From Acidobacteriota bacterium (GTDB taxonomy: Bacteria > Acidobacteriota > Blastocatellia > Pyrinomonadales > Pyrinomonadaceae): a stretch of DNA of 43,861 nucleotides. Under the pieces are notes generated by a model. It was not told where the DNA came from. It searched no databases and saw only the letters and a program-made list of their open reading frames with translations. Of the stretch, positions 8,849 through 16,197 are shown in pieces (positions within the stretch are counted from its first letter, which is position 1; each line of letters starts with the position of its first letter). Made by a program: the position numbers and the translations under genes. Where the stretch lies: assembly GCA_003223975.1 (NCBI GenBank), contig QHXS01000045.1:1-43861 (forward strand), read 5' to 3'.

Positions 8849-9256
8849 ATGAACGATCTCGCTTCCATTCCGCCGTACAAGATCGTTTTCGAGGAGTATC
8901 CGAATTACCTTTATGCTCTGGTACACGGCGAGCAATATGGCTACGAAGTGCTTGCCGGTTTTCTACGCGAGATAGCAAACGAATGTAAAAAACGAGGTTT
9001 CGACCAGGTTTGCATCGAGGAGAACATATCGGGGACTGCTTCAGAGGACGACGTCGTGCGAATCGCGTCTGAACTCGCAGATCTGGGTTTTCGCGACATT
9101 CGCATGGCCTATATCGATCGCTTTCAGAACGAACAGCAGGAAATGAACGAGATGGGGCAAGAGGTTGCCGTCGAACACGGCGTTCAGGTGCAGATCTTCA
9201 AGAACCAGATCGACGCAGAGAATTGGCTATCGAAACGTGGGTCTGCCTCGGTTTGA
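8849..9256 (+). CDS. SpoIIAA/STAS-like small protein (copy 2)
   Basis: Soluble 135-residue paralogue of the preceding gene, with the same blocks (YPNYLYALVHGE, CIEENISG, VVRIASELADLGFRDIRMAYIDR, AENWLSK). A strong ribosome site, AGGAGG at 8833-8838, sits 10 bases before the ATG, unlike copy 1. It ends 5 bases from the convergent HD-GYP gene, whose family (second-messenger control) fits a signalling role. Function is inferred from fold-like resemblance only. Confidence 0.7.
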   Translation: MNDLASIPPYKIVFEEYPNYLYALVHGEQYGYEVLAGFLREIANECKKRGFDQVCIEENISGTASEDDVVRIASELADLGFRDIRMAYIDRFQNEQQEMNEMGQEVAVEHGVQVQIFKNQIDAENWLSKRGSASV

Positions 9257-9261
9257 TCGAT

Positions 9262-10557
9262 CTAATGCAGGAAGGTTAGATTTGAGGCCGGCGCAATTCC
9301 GTTCATTGCGTTCGTTAGCATTGGAATTATCCCTTCGGTTTCCATATATTCGCGGCCGAGCAGGCGGCGAAAACGCTTTTCCTTAGATACGCCAGTCAAT
9401 TCGTTATACATACCTTTGAAAAATGCTTGCACGATCTCAGGCGCGAATTGTTTGCCGGAATTTCGCTGAAGGTCTGCAAATACCTCATTCGCGGGCCGAC
9501 GTCGTTTGTACGGACGGTCGGTCGTCATCGCATCGAACGAATCCGCTAAGTTTACTATTTTCGCGATATACGGGATCTCGCGGTCGAATAACCCGTCCGG
9601 ATAACCGCGGCCGTCGAGCCGTTCGTGATGATATTTTGCCGCTAGAGGAACATCCGAATATGGATGGCTGATGGGCATAAGGATCTCGTAACCGACGCCC
9701 GGATGCTTGTTCAGCTCCGACGATTCCTTTGCATTTATACGGTACGGCGCGTTGATGATCTTTCGCTCGACCGTGATCTTGCCGATGTCGTGCAAGTAGC
9801 CCGCAACCGCCGCGCCTTCGACTTCCTGCTCTTTCCAACCGAGCTCTTCCGCGATAATCTCGGAATATTTCCCTACGCGTACGGAATGGCCCTCGGTGTA
9901 TTTGTCCTTACGGTCGATCGCCGCCGCAAACGCTTTTACTGTGTCGTTGTAGGTCATCCGCAGGTTCTCATACAATTTGCGGTTTTCTTCGGCCCGCCGT
10001 TCGAGCTCAGCCATCATGTTGCGCTGCAAAATCGCGACGCCGATATGCCGGGCCATCGCACAGATGATCTCGCGGTCGTAGCTCGTGTAGGGTTCGCCGG
10101 TCGCTTTCTGGCCCAGAAACACGGCTCCGACCGGTTCTTCGTGGACCACCAGCGGGACAAAAAGCTCGAGCCCAGACTGTTCGAAGCTATGATCGTAAAC
10201 CTGGAAAAAAGGCAGCACCTTTGCCTGTGAAACCTCAATTGGGTAAAGGCCGTTCGCTAGAAATTGCCGCTCATCTTCCTGGCAAAGCGAAAGCGCGATC
10301 GGAAAATCGTCGCGAAAACCCCGCATTGCAAGCATGTTCAGCTCGTGACCGAACGGCGAATATCGCGCAACGCCGCCGCGCATTATCGCAAGGCTTCCGA
10401 GCAGCAAATGCAACGACGTTCGCATCGTGTCCTGGAAACTCTGCTTATTCGAGACCTCTTCGCCGAGCTCGGCAAGCGCGCCAAAAGTGTGGATGAGCCT
10501 GTTTCGCTCATCCGCCATCCGCTTAACGTCCGCAATTTTGAAATCCTGTATTCTCAA
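9262..10557 (-). CDS. GAF and HD-GYP domain protein, probable cyclic-di-GMP phosphodiesterase
   Basis: Cytoplasmic 431-residue protein. Residues about 20-180 look like a GAF sensor. Residues 205-400 form an HD-GYP domain with HD at 256-257 (HDIGK), HHERLDGRGYP with GYP at 318-320, and NLADSFDAMTTDRPYK. These are the metal ligands and signature of c-di-GMP phosphodiesterases. The ORF-track start is a TTG at 10557 with no ribosome site, only three bases from the inverted repeat of the adjacent cassette. ATG at 10518 (MADERNRL) is an equally likely start. Together with the GGDEF genes nearby it can complete a synthesis/degradation loop. Confidence 0.9.
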   Translation of the reverse strand: MRIQDFKIADVKRMADERNRLIHTFGALAELGEEVSNKQSFQDTMRTSLHLLLGSLAIMRGGVARYSPFGHELNMLAMRGFRDDFPIALSLCQEDERQFLANGLYPIEVSQAKVLPFFQVYDHSFEQSGLELFVPLVVHEEPVGAVFLGQKATGEPYTSYDREIICAMARHIGVAILQRNMMAELERRAEENRKLYENLRMTYNDTVKAFAAAIDRKDKYTEGHSVRVGKYSEIIAEELGWKEQEVEGAAVAGYLHDIGKITVERKIINAPYRINAKESSELNKHPGVGYEILMPISHPYSDVPLAAKYHHERLDGRGYPDGLFDREIPYIAKIVNLADSFDAMTTDRPYKRRRPANEVFADLQRNSGKQFAPEIVQAFFKGMYNELTGVSKEKRFRRLLGREYMETEGIIPMLTNAMNGIAPASNLTFLH

Positions 10558-10560
10558 ATT

Positions 10561-10583
10561 CGTAATTCGTAATTCGTGAATCG
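10561..10583. repeat. Left 23-bp inverted repeat of the four-helix-bundle cassette
   Basis: CGTAATTCGTAATTCGTGAATCG is the exact reverse complement of 10962-10984. It is itself built from AATTCGT units. It ends 5 bases outside the repaired four-helix-bundle stop codon. Confidence 0.9.
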
Positions 10584-10588
10584 ATTCG

Positions 10589-10949
10589 CTACTTGACCTT
10601 TCGACGCAAGTGGTTCGAAAGCCCCGTTATCATTCGTCCGATGTCCTCTAGCTGTTGGTCGAGACGAGCATGTTCTTTTTCATTCAAGTATTTCAAACGA
10701 AGGGAAACAAAAAAATGTGTCTACTTCGCTTGCTGAGCCTTGTGCGTTCGACAAGAAGTACAAAAACTCTTTATCCGAATTTCGCGCCGCACCTTCCGCA
10801 ATATTTGCCGGAATCGAAGCCGCGGCCCGCCGTATTTGCGAGATCAAACCAAATCGCTCTTCGCTGGGAAAACCCTTAGTAACGTTGTAAACATCAACAA
10901 CAAAATCGACTGACTTTTGCCAAAGATCAAGTTTCCTGTGTGCCCGCAT
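10589..10949 (-). pseudogene. Four-helix-bundle protein (23S rRNA intervening-sequence family), frameshifted
   Basis: The first part (MRAHRKLDLWQKSVDFVVDVY... IPANIAEGAARNSDKEFLYFLSNAQGSASEVDTF) is a textbook start of the four-helix-bundle/IVS-protein family. The frame then breaks at a run of seven A (seven T in the coding strand) at 10709-10715 and stops early. Removing one base lets it continue as LRLKYLNEKEHARLDQQLEDIGRM and on to a TAG at 10589, giving 119 residues, the usual family length. So it carries a one-base homopolymer expansion: pseudogene, slippage site or sequencing error. It lies wholly inside a pair of perfect 23-bp inverted repeats between the STAS and HD-GYP genes. The biochemical role of the family is not established. 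Confidence 0.85.
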
Positions 10950-10961
10950 CCATCCACGCTT

Positions 10962-10984
10962 CGATTCACGAATTACGAATTACG
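10962..10984. repeat. Right 23-bp inverted repeat of the four-helix-bundle cassette
   Basis: CGATTCACGAATTACGAATTACG is the perfect inverted partner of 10561-10583. It begins 12 bases before the four-helix-bundle start codon and carries the stop codon of the neighbouring STAS gene. Confidence 0.9.
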
Positions 10985-11306
10985 ATTCACGAAGTGAAAC
11001 GTGCTTCGTCACGCCCAGCATGTCGAAAAGCTCGACCGTATCCTCTTTAACATCGGAAAATACGACCCTCGCCCCGCGCACCGCCGCCGAATCGATAATA
11101 CCGAGCAAAATAGAAACGCCGACACTGTTTACCAGTTCTGTCTGCGAAAAATTGAGAATAAGCTCATCGCAGCCTTCTTGAAGCCTTGTTTTGCATTCGC
11201 GCTCGATCTTTTCGCCCGAAAGCTTGTTCAAATAATCGGTTGCGTAAACGACAGCTTGTTTCGAAGCGCCTTCGCTCGCGGCGTTCATTGGTACGTCACC
11301 GTCCAC
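10980..11306 (-). CDS. STAS-domain protein (anti-sigma-factor-antagonist-like)
   Basis: Cytoplasmic 108-residue protein. A STAS core is visible: LILNFSQTELVNSVGVSILLGIIDSA matches the loop-helix block that carries the phosphorylated Ser in SpoIIAA/RsbV proteins (here NS-VGVS in place of the common DSSG), followed by VVFSDV and LFDMLGV. The start is GTG at 11306 with AAGGAA upstream. The last codons (SLRES-stop) are written in the inverted-repeat DNA of the adjacent cassette, so the C-terminus may have been reshaped by insertion. Partners could be the RsbW-like kinase domain encoded upstream on the same strand. Confidence 0.82.
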   Translation of the reverse strand: MDGDVPMNAASEGASKQAVVYATDYLNKLSGEKIERECKTRLQEGCDELILNFSQTELVNSVGVSILLGIIDSAAVRGARVVFSDVKEDTVELFDMLGVTKHVSLRES

Positions 11307-11431
11307 AATTGAAATTCCTTTTGTCTTAGTATTTACGTCGAATAATAAAGAACTTACTTGAGGTTATGTTTAACACATCGACCTCCCGAAAACAACAATA
11401 ATCTGCGGAAGCGAAGTTTCGGACGATTCGG

Positions 11432-12592
11432 CTACTTGCGGAGCTTTCGCCATTCGGAGATCAGTAGATATAGGATCTCGGTCGAGCCGGAGACGATCTT
11501 CACGGTCGGGTGAATGCTCTTTCCTAAAAAGTCGCCGGCGCCGGTTAGTACAATGCCGTCGTCCTGGCGAAGAACCGTTTCGAGCTCGGCCCTGGTGATC
11601 TTGAAATTCAGATCGAGGCGGGATTTGCTTCCAATAATGATCGCATCACGGTCCAGGCCGAATGCGGCATCCGGAAGGTTGGAGCTGCTGCGGACTTTTC
11701 CCGGGAAGTTGACGGTTTCGCCGCCCTCGATCGCCTTGAGGAAATAGGGCACAGAGGAATTCCTGCCGTGCTCAAACTCGATCATGCCGAACAAAAGGTT
11801 AGCCTTGGCATGCGAGCTGTTGAGAATCAAGACGTCTTTTACAAGGTCGGCCGCTGGAATCAGCTCACCCTTAGAGATCAGCTCTTCCGCCTGTGCAAGG
11901 ACAGTATCGATCCGCAGGGGCTGCATCACAGCATAAATGCTTTGTTCTTTGCCGGCGATCGAAAGATCTGCGTGAACCGTTTGCGAAAGGTAGCCGCGCC
12001 GTCGCAGATCTATTCGATACGAACCCGGTTTGATCAGGTATTTCTTGAGCGGCTTGTTAAACCGGCCAACGTTTTCGATCTCGATCTCAGCGTCGGCAAC
12101 GTTCGCTTTGAAATTGAGGATCGCCATTTGAGGCCGCATGTTCACAACGACCTTTCGGCGCGATCCGGCTTCGAGTTCGATCACGCGGGTTTCATCGAAA
12201 TACCCACTTTTCGAAACCCGTAAGTTATAACGGGCCGACGGCAGCGAGCGAGATATCACCGAGGGCGAATGCGAAGTAACTACGATCGGTTGAGTATTCG
12301 CTGCATCTTCGCCGCTCGTGAGATATACGCGGCTTGCGGCTTCGTTAACTACGATCGAAAGCCGGCCGGTTTGCGGAATTACAGGCTTTGATGCGCGAAC
12401 AGGCTTTTGATATTTCGCAGCGGCCGTCCGAAGTCGACTACTCATTACGGCCGGCGTTGGCTTTCGAAAATTGGAGCTCCGGCCGTCACCGCCCTGTGCT
12501 GACGCGGTGATGGCGACGCTTAGAAGGCCGATCGACATCATTGCGATCGATCTGATCAGATCAGTTAATTCCTTGACGGATCTTTGACACAT
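11432..12592 (-). CDS. Exported PEGA-domain protein
   Basis: Exported protein of 386 residues with an N-terminal hydrophobic segment ending in ITASAQG. Two successive PEGA-like beta domains are visible: about 75-145 (GRLSIVVNEAASRVYL... YNLRVSKSGYFDE) and 150-220 (AILNFKANVADAEIEIE... GSYRIDLRRRGYLSQ). The C-terminal half starts with a helical, TPR-like stretch and is otherwise unassigned. The first ATG overlaps the upstream FGE-like gene by 28 bases, so the two are likely translationally linked; an internal ATG at 12541 would remove the overlap. PEGA proteins are usually surface or envelope proteins; a specific function is unknown. Confidence 0.75.
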   Translation of the reverse strand: MCQRSVKELTDLIRSIAMMSIGLLSVAITASAQGGDGRSSNFRKPTPAVMSSRLRTAAAKYQKPVRASKPVIPQTGRLSIVVNEAASRVYLTSGEDAANTQPIVVTSHSPSVISRSLPSARYNLRVSKSGYFDETRVIELEAGSRRKVVVNMRPQMAILNFKANVADAEIEIENVGRFNKPLKKYLIKPGSYRIDLRRRGYLSQTVHADLSIAGKEQSIYAVMQPLRIDTVLAQAEELISKGELIPAADLVKDVLILNSSHAKANLLFGMIEFEHGRNSSVPYFLKAIEGGETVNFPGKVRSSSNLPDAAFGLDRDAIIIGSKSRLDLNFKITRAELETVLRQDDGIVLTGAGDFLGKSIHPTVKIVSGSTEILYLLISEWRKLRK

Positions 12593-13914
12593 CGAAACCC
12601 CGTGCTGTTGTATTCCTTTTCACCAACGGCGCCGTAGAAGCCGCGAAAATATGTCGTCGCCGTTTTGGTATCGCTTTGCCAGTTTCCGCCGCGAATAACT
12701 TTCAGGCGAAGCCGCGACCAGGGAATTTGCTTTCCGCCTGGAATGCTTTTCGCGTCGCTCGCAGTCCATTCCCAAGCGTTGCCGGACATATCGAGTACGC
12801 CGAACGGTGACGTTCCGCCCTGCCCTACCTCACGAATCCCGCCAGCCGTCTTCGCAGCATTTGCCAGACTCTGGTTCCATTCGTTTCCCCACGGATAAAT
12901 GCGGCCATCGGTGCCGCGGGCAGCAAATTCCCATTCGGCCTCGGTGGGCAACCGCATACCTTTCCACGCTGCAAATTCGAGTGCGTCGTACCATGAAACG
13001 CCGGTCACTGGAAATTTACTCAACTCGGGCTGAGGTCGGCTATCGATCCACGATGCAGGGGGTTCGTGGCCTGTCGCATTGACGAATTCGGAGTATGCCG
13101 CATTCGTTACTTCGGTGACATCTATATAGAACGGACGAACTGAAACGAGATGTGCGGGCCGCGAGAATGCATCGCCGCCGTCGCTGCCCATCATAAACTC
13201 CCCGCCCGGTACGAGTACCATTCCGGCCGGAGGGACGTTCGCGGGTTGCGCCGAACCGGCCACCGACACATCAAGCGCGCCGGGAATCGGCTGCGGCATT
13301 TCGAAGATCAACATCGTCGCCAATGCGCCGGCCGCAAACGATATGAGCCCGAATGTAAGAGTGGCTGCAACCCGCATCAGACGGCGCATGCCGTGCACAG
13401 GTCTAGTAATCGCCGAGCTCTGCGGATTGACATTTACTTGTTCGGTATTCTCGGTTTCGGGTGAGCTAATTTCGGCGGGCGATTCCACGACGGGGCTGAT
13501 CTCAGTTTGCGGTTCGACCACCTCATCCAGAAGAATGGGCTTCACGATCTGCGTTTCGACATCGTCGTCTATTTCGTCGAGTCGCAAACCTGAAAGGCTT
13601 TGCTCGAATTCGTCGTCGGCCTCTTCGTCTTCGAAAACAGGATCGGGCATTAGACGGCTGCCCGTTGACACAGGCGCCAAAGGTTCTTCGTCGAAGCTCG
13701 GAACGAAAACCATCTCTGCGGGAAACTCGAGTGGACCGGTCGGCGAAGGTTGCATGCTCAACGTTATTGAACCGAAATCAGGAGAGCGGCCTGCGGCCGC
13801 CGACATCGATCGTGTTGCTTTGTGCTCGGGTCGAACGGACGCAAGTGCCCGGCCACAATTGAAACAAAAGCGGCGGTCATCTTTGCTTTCTAAACCGCAG
13901 TTTGGGCAAAGCAT
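12565..13914 (-). CDS. Zinc-ribbon, single-TM protein with FGE/SUMF1-like domain
   Basis: Protein of 449 residues. An N-terminal zinc ribbon (CPNC at 3-6 and CFNC at 17-20) is followed by an acidic, low-complexity region, one transmembrane segment (about 190-210) and a C-terminal formylglycine-generating-enzyme fold. The latter shows MVLVPGGEFMMGSD, VSWYDALEFAAWKGMRLPTEAEWEFAARG, YPWGNEW, GNAWEWT, VIRGGNW and GFRCV. The paired catalytic cysteines of true aerobic FGE are missing in the GGNWQSDTKTATTYFRG region, so sulfatase activation is unlikely. A ligand- or protein-binding role is more probable. It faces outward if the ribbon is cytoplasmic, and is coupled to the PEGA gene. Confidence 0.85.
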   Translation of the reverse strand: MLCPNCGLESKDDRRFCFNCGRALASVRPEHKATRSMSAAAGRSPDFGSITLSMQPSPTGPLEFPAEMVFVPSFDEEPLAPVSTGSRLMPDPVFEDEEADDEFEQSLSGLRLDEIDDDVETQIVKPILLDEVVEPQTEISPVVESPAEISSPETENTEQVNVNPQSSAITRPVHGMRRLMRVAATLTFGLISFAAGALATMLIFEMPQPIPGALDVSVAGSAQPANVPPAGMVLVPGGEFMMGSDGGDAFSRPAHLVSVRPFYIDVTEVTNAAYSEFVNATGHEPPASWIDSRPQPELSKFPVTGVSWYDALEFAAWKGMRLPTEAEWEFAARGTDGRIYPWGNEWNQSLANAAKTAGGIREVGQGGTSPFGVLDMSGNAWEWTASDAKSIPGGKQIPWSRLRLKVIRGGNWQSDTKTATTYFRGFYGAVGEKEYNSTGFRCVKDPSRN

Positions 13915-13995
13915 AGGGCGGGCGCGAGAAATCTAATTTGTAGTTTAGACGGATTTTTTTTCTACGTCGATAAAATACGGCGGGAAATTAAATTT

Positions 13996-16197
13996 TTATG
14001 CGGATGGTTTTATGAGTTTAACCATAGTTATCTGCGTTCCGTCATCGACCGACTCGATACGAACTTCGTCCATGAGCGAGCGGATCAGACCCAAGCCCCA
14101 GCCGCGACGTTTATCGTCGCCCTCGGCTTCCGGGCGGATCGGCATTCGATCCGTCAATCGCATTCCCCGATTCGAAACGATGATCACGACCTTTTCTTCG
14201 TCGACGGAAAACCTTTGTTTTATCTTCCCGTCGGGCGAAAGGCTGTGCTCGGCGGCGTTTATGCAGGCCTCCACGAGAGCGGTCTTGATCTGGTTAACAG
14301 CCTTTGGCGGAAACGCGTATTTTCGCGCTATCTCTTCGAACGCGTGGACGGCGATCAACTCGGTCTCTTCGCCGATCGGGATAACGATCTCGTATTCGTA
14401 TGCTTCGGATTTCGCTGGGGAGCCGCCGTGCAGAAATTCACGCAAAAGTTGCGCTTGTTTCCGGCTGGAGCCAAAACCGCCTTGTTCGGCAAGGAGGTCG
14501 AGGGCTCCGTCGGAAAATCCTTCCGGAGCAATTAGCCAGATCTTATGTTCTGAATAACCGAGTTTGTCTGCAACAGTATCGAGTCGGTCGACCCATTCGC
14601 GGGTTAGCGAATAGTCGGCCTCTAATTTCGAATCGATCTCGGCGGCGAACCACACTATCTCGCTTTCATCGCTGTAACTGCGGTCCGCGAACCCGACGGC
14701 GATCACCGCTCTATCCGGCTCGGTCGGTTCGCCGAATTCAGGCAAATGATCGACGATCGGCGCTGCGTGAGCGACCAGCGGCAACGTCATTTGCTCGCCC
14801 TCTTTTGCGATCTGAGATCGCGCTTCGCTTGCCGACAAGCCTTTGAGATTTTCGCGGAAGAGCCGGTAATCCAGCAACGACCGTGGCACCCGCTGCATGT
14901 CAAAATCGAGTAATAGTTCGGTCATTCCCAAAGCGGCCCCGCGTCGATAATCGCTTGCCACAAGCTTTGGCGCTCGTTTCAAGGCGTTGGTTACAGTTTG
15001 GGCGGCCGTTACGGCTAGCGATCCGATATTGGTGGAAGCACGGTGGCGAGCGATAAGAAAATCCCGAAGGATTTCGTCATCGCTTACTTGTGCGGCACCT
15101 GTATTAACGTCGAGCACTTCGTCGACTGAAAGAATGTCGATCATTCGACCAAAAATATCGGGTCGAACTCCAAGTCTTTCCCTCAAGGTCTCCAGCCTGA
15201 ACCTTTCGTTTCCGTTTCCGATCGTGTGATAAAGGGCTTCGTAAAGTTTTTGCCTCAGAATCGGTTCGGAGGCAGCTCTCGCGAAGTTGTCATCGAAATA
15301 TGTACCGAGGCCACCTTCCAAAAGCTCTTTTGAATAAAGTCGCTCGACCTCGCGATATGACTGAAGTGCGACGCGTTTCGAAGTTGCGGCTTCCAGGAAC
15401 GATTCCAGCAATCTCGGTCTTCCGGCGAATTTAAGAGCGACAAGATCACGGCTTTGTTCGTTCATGTCAACACCACGATCTGCCGCCGCTGTGGCTGCGA
15501 GATCGACAAATGACTTTCTGTCGAGCCGCTCCACATCGATCCGCTGCTCTGCGATAGATTTCATCGAGTACCTCGATCGCGAACCAAGTACGATCTGCGT
15601 TCCCGAACGGCCGGCAATATTGACCATCTCGTCAACGAACACCCGGCCATTTTCGAGATTAACGGATTGATGGAGGTCGTCCACGATCACAAAAGCTCGA
15701 AATCCGCCTGCAAATGATGCTCGAAACGGTGCACTCAATGATGAGCGAATGAACGATCTTTCATCGTTTAACGGCCCCTCATTCTTACAGGCTTTACACA
15801 GTCGACTGATCCAATCTACGTCATTGATCGGCGAAAGCGTTTCAAGTTCGCATATGTCAGGAGCGCTGGCGATCAAACCCGGCTCTTGACGCCGAAAAGC
15901 GATCGCCTGCAAAACGAATTGATAAAGGTAATTCGCAGTTGCCGTGTAAGCCGTTGCATCTCTCGAATTGAGCGAATAGTAAAAAGGAACAACAAACCGC
16001 TGCTCAAAAAACAAACGGTCGTAAAGTTGACGAAGCAATTCCGATGTTCCTGTACCTGCTCGGCCCGAAAGATGGATACTGCCCGATCCCATATCGGACA
16101 CAGCTCGCAAATAGAGCCGGTCGAGCTCGGCGTCGCGGCCAACGAACTTGTCCGGGTGCTTTCGGGCAAGCAAAGGTTTTGCGGTACGCGTGCTCAT
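13996..16197 (-). CDS. AAA/STAND-like ATPase fused to RsbW-like histidine-kinase-type ATPase domain
   Basis: Cytoplasmic fusion of 733 residues. Residues 18-300 are an AAA/NACHT-like NTPase (KFVGRDAELDRL lead-in, Walker-B-like FVIVDDLH). The P-loop reads GRAGTGTS at 45-52, with Thr51 in place of the catalytic Lys. Residues about 505-590 contain E520-I-D-S-K524 after an Asp-rich strand, somewhat like the nuclease-fold segment seen behind archaeal ATPases (weak inference). Residues 605-730 form a HATPase_c_2 domain of the RsbW/SpoIIAB anti-sigma kinase type, with N-box EACINAAEHS, VSNRG and RRGWGLGLI. It shares one base with the upstream GGDEF gene (TGATG), so translation is coupled. It may gate a sigma factor or partner switch; no substrate is known. 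Confidence 0.82.
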   Translation of the reverse strand: MSTRTAKPLLARKHPDKFVGRDAELDRLYLRAVSDMGSGSIHLSGRAGTGTSELLRQLYDRLFFEQRFVVPFYYSLNSRDATAYTATANYLYQFVLQAIAFRRQEPGLIASAPDICELETLSPINDVDWISRLCKACKNEGPLNDERSFIRSSLSAPFRASFAGGFRAFVIVDDLHQSVNLENGRVFVDEMVNIAGRSGTQIVLGSRSRYSMKSIAEQRIDVERLDRKSFVDLAATAAADRGVDMNEQSRDLVALKFAGRPRLLESFLEAATSKRVALQSYREVERLYSKELLEGGLGTYFDDNFARAASEPILRQKLYEALYHTIGNGNERFRLETLRERLGVRPDIFGRMIDILSVDEVLDVNTGAAQVSDDEILRDFLIARHRASTNIGSLAVTAAQTVTNALKRAPKLVASDYRRGAALGMTELLLDFDMQRVPRSLLDYRLFRENLKGLSASEARSQIAKEGEQMTLPLVAHAAPIVDHLPEFGEPTEPDRAVIAVGFADRSYSDESEIVWFAAEIDSKLEADYSLTREWVDRLDTVADKLGYSEHKIWLIAPEGFSDGALDLLAEQGGFGSSRKQAQLLREFLHGGSPAKSEAYEYEIVIPIGEETELIAVHAFEEIARKYAFPPKAVNQIKTALVEACINAAEHSLSPDGKIKQRFSVDEEKVVIIVSNRGMRLTDRMPIRPEAEGDDKRRGWGLGLIRSLMDEVRIESVDDGTQITMVKLIKPSA

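Noticed and set aside
10655-10879. Plus-strand 74-residue ORF across the four-helix-bundle gene
   Set aside because: A shadow of the frameshifted minus-strand gene.
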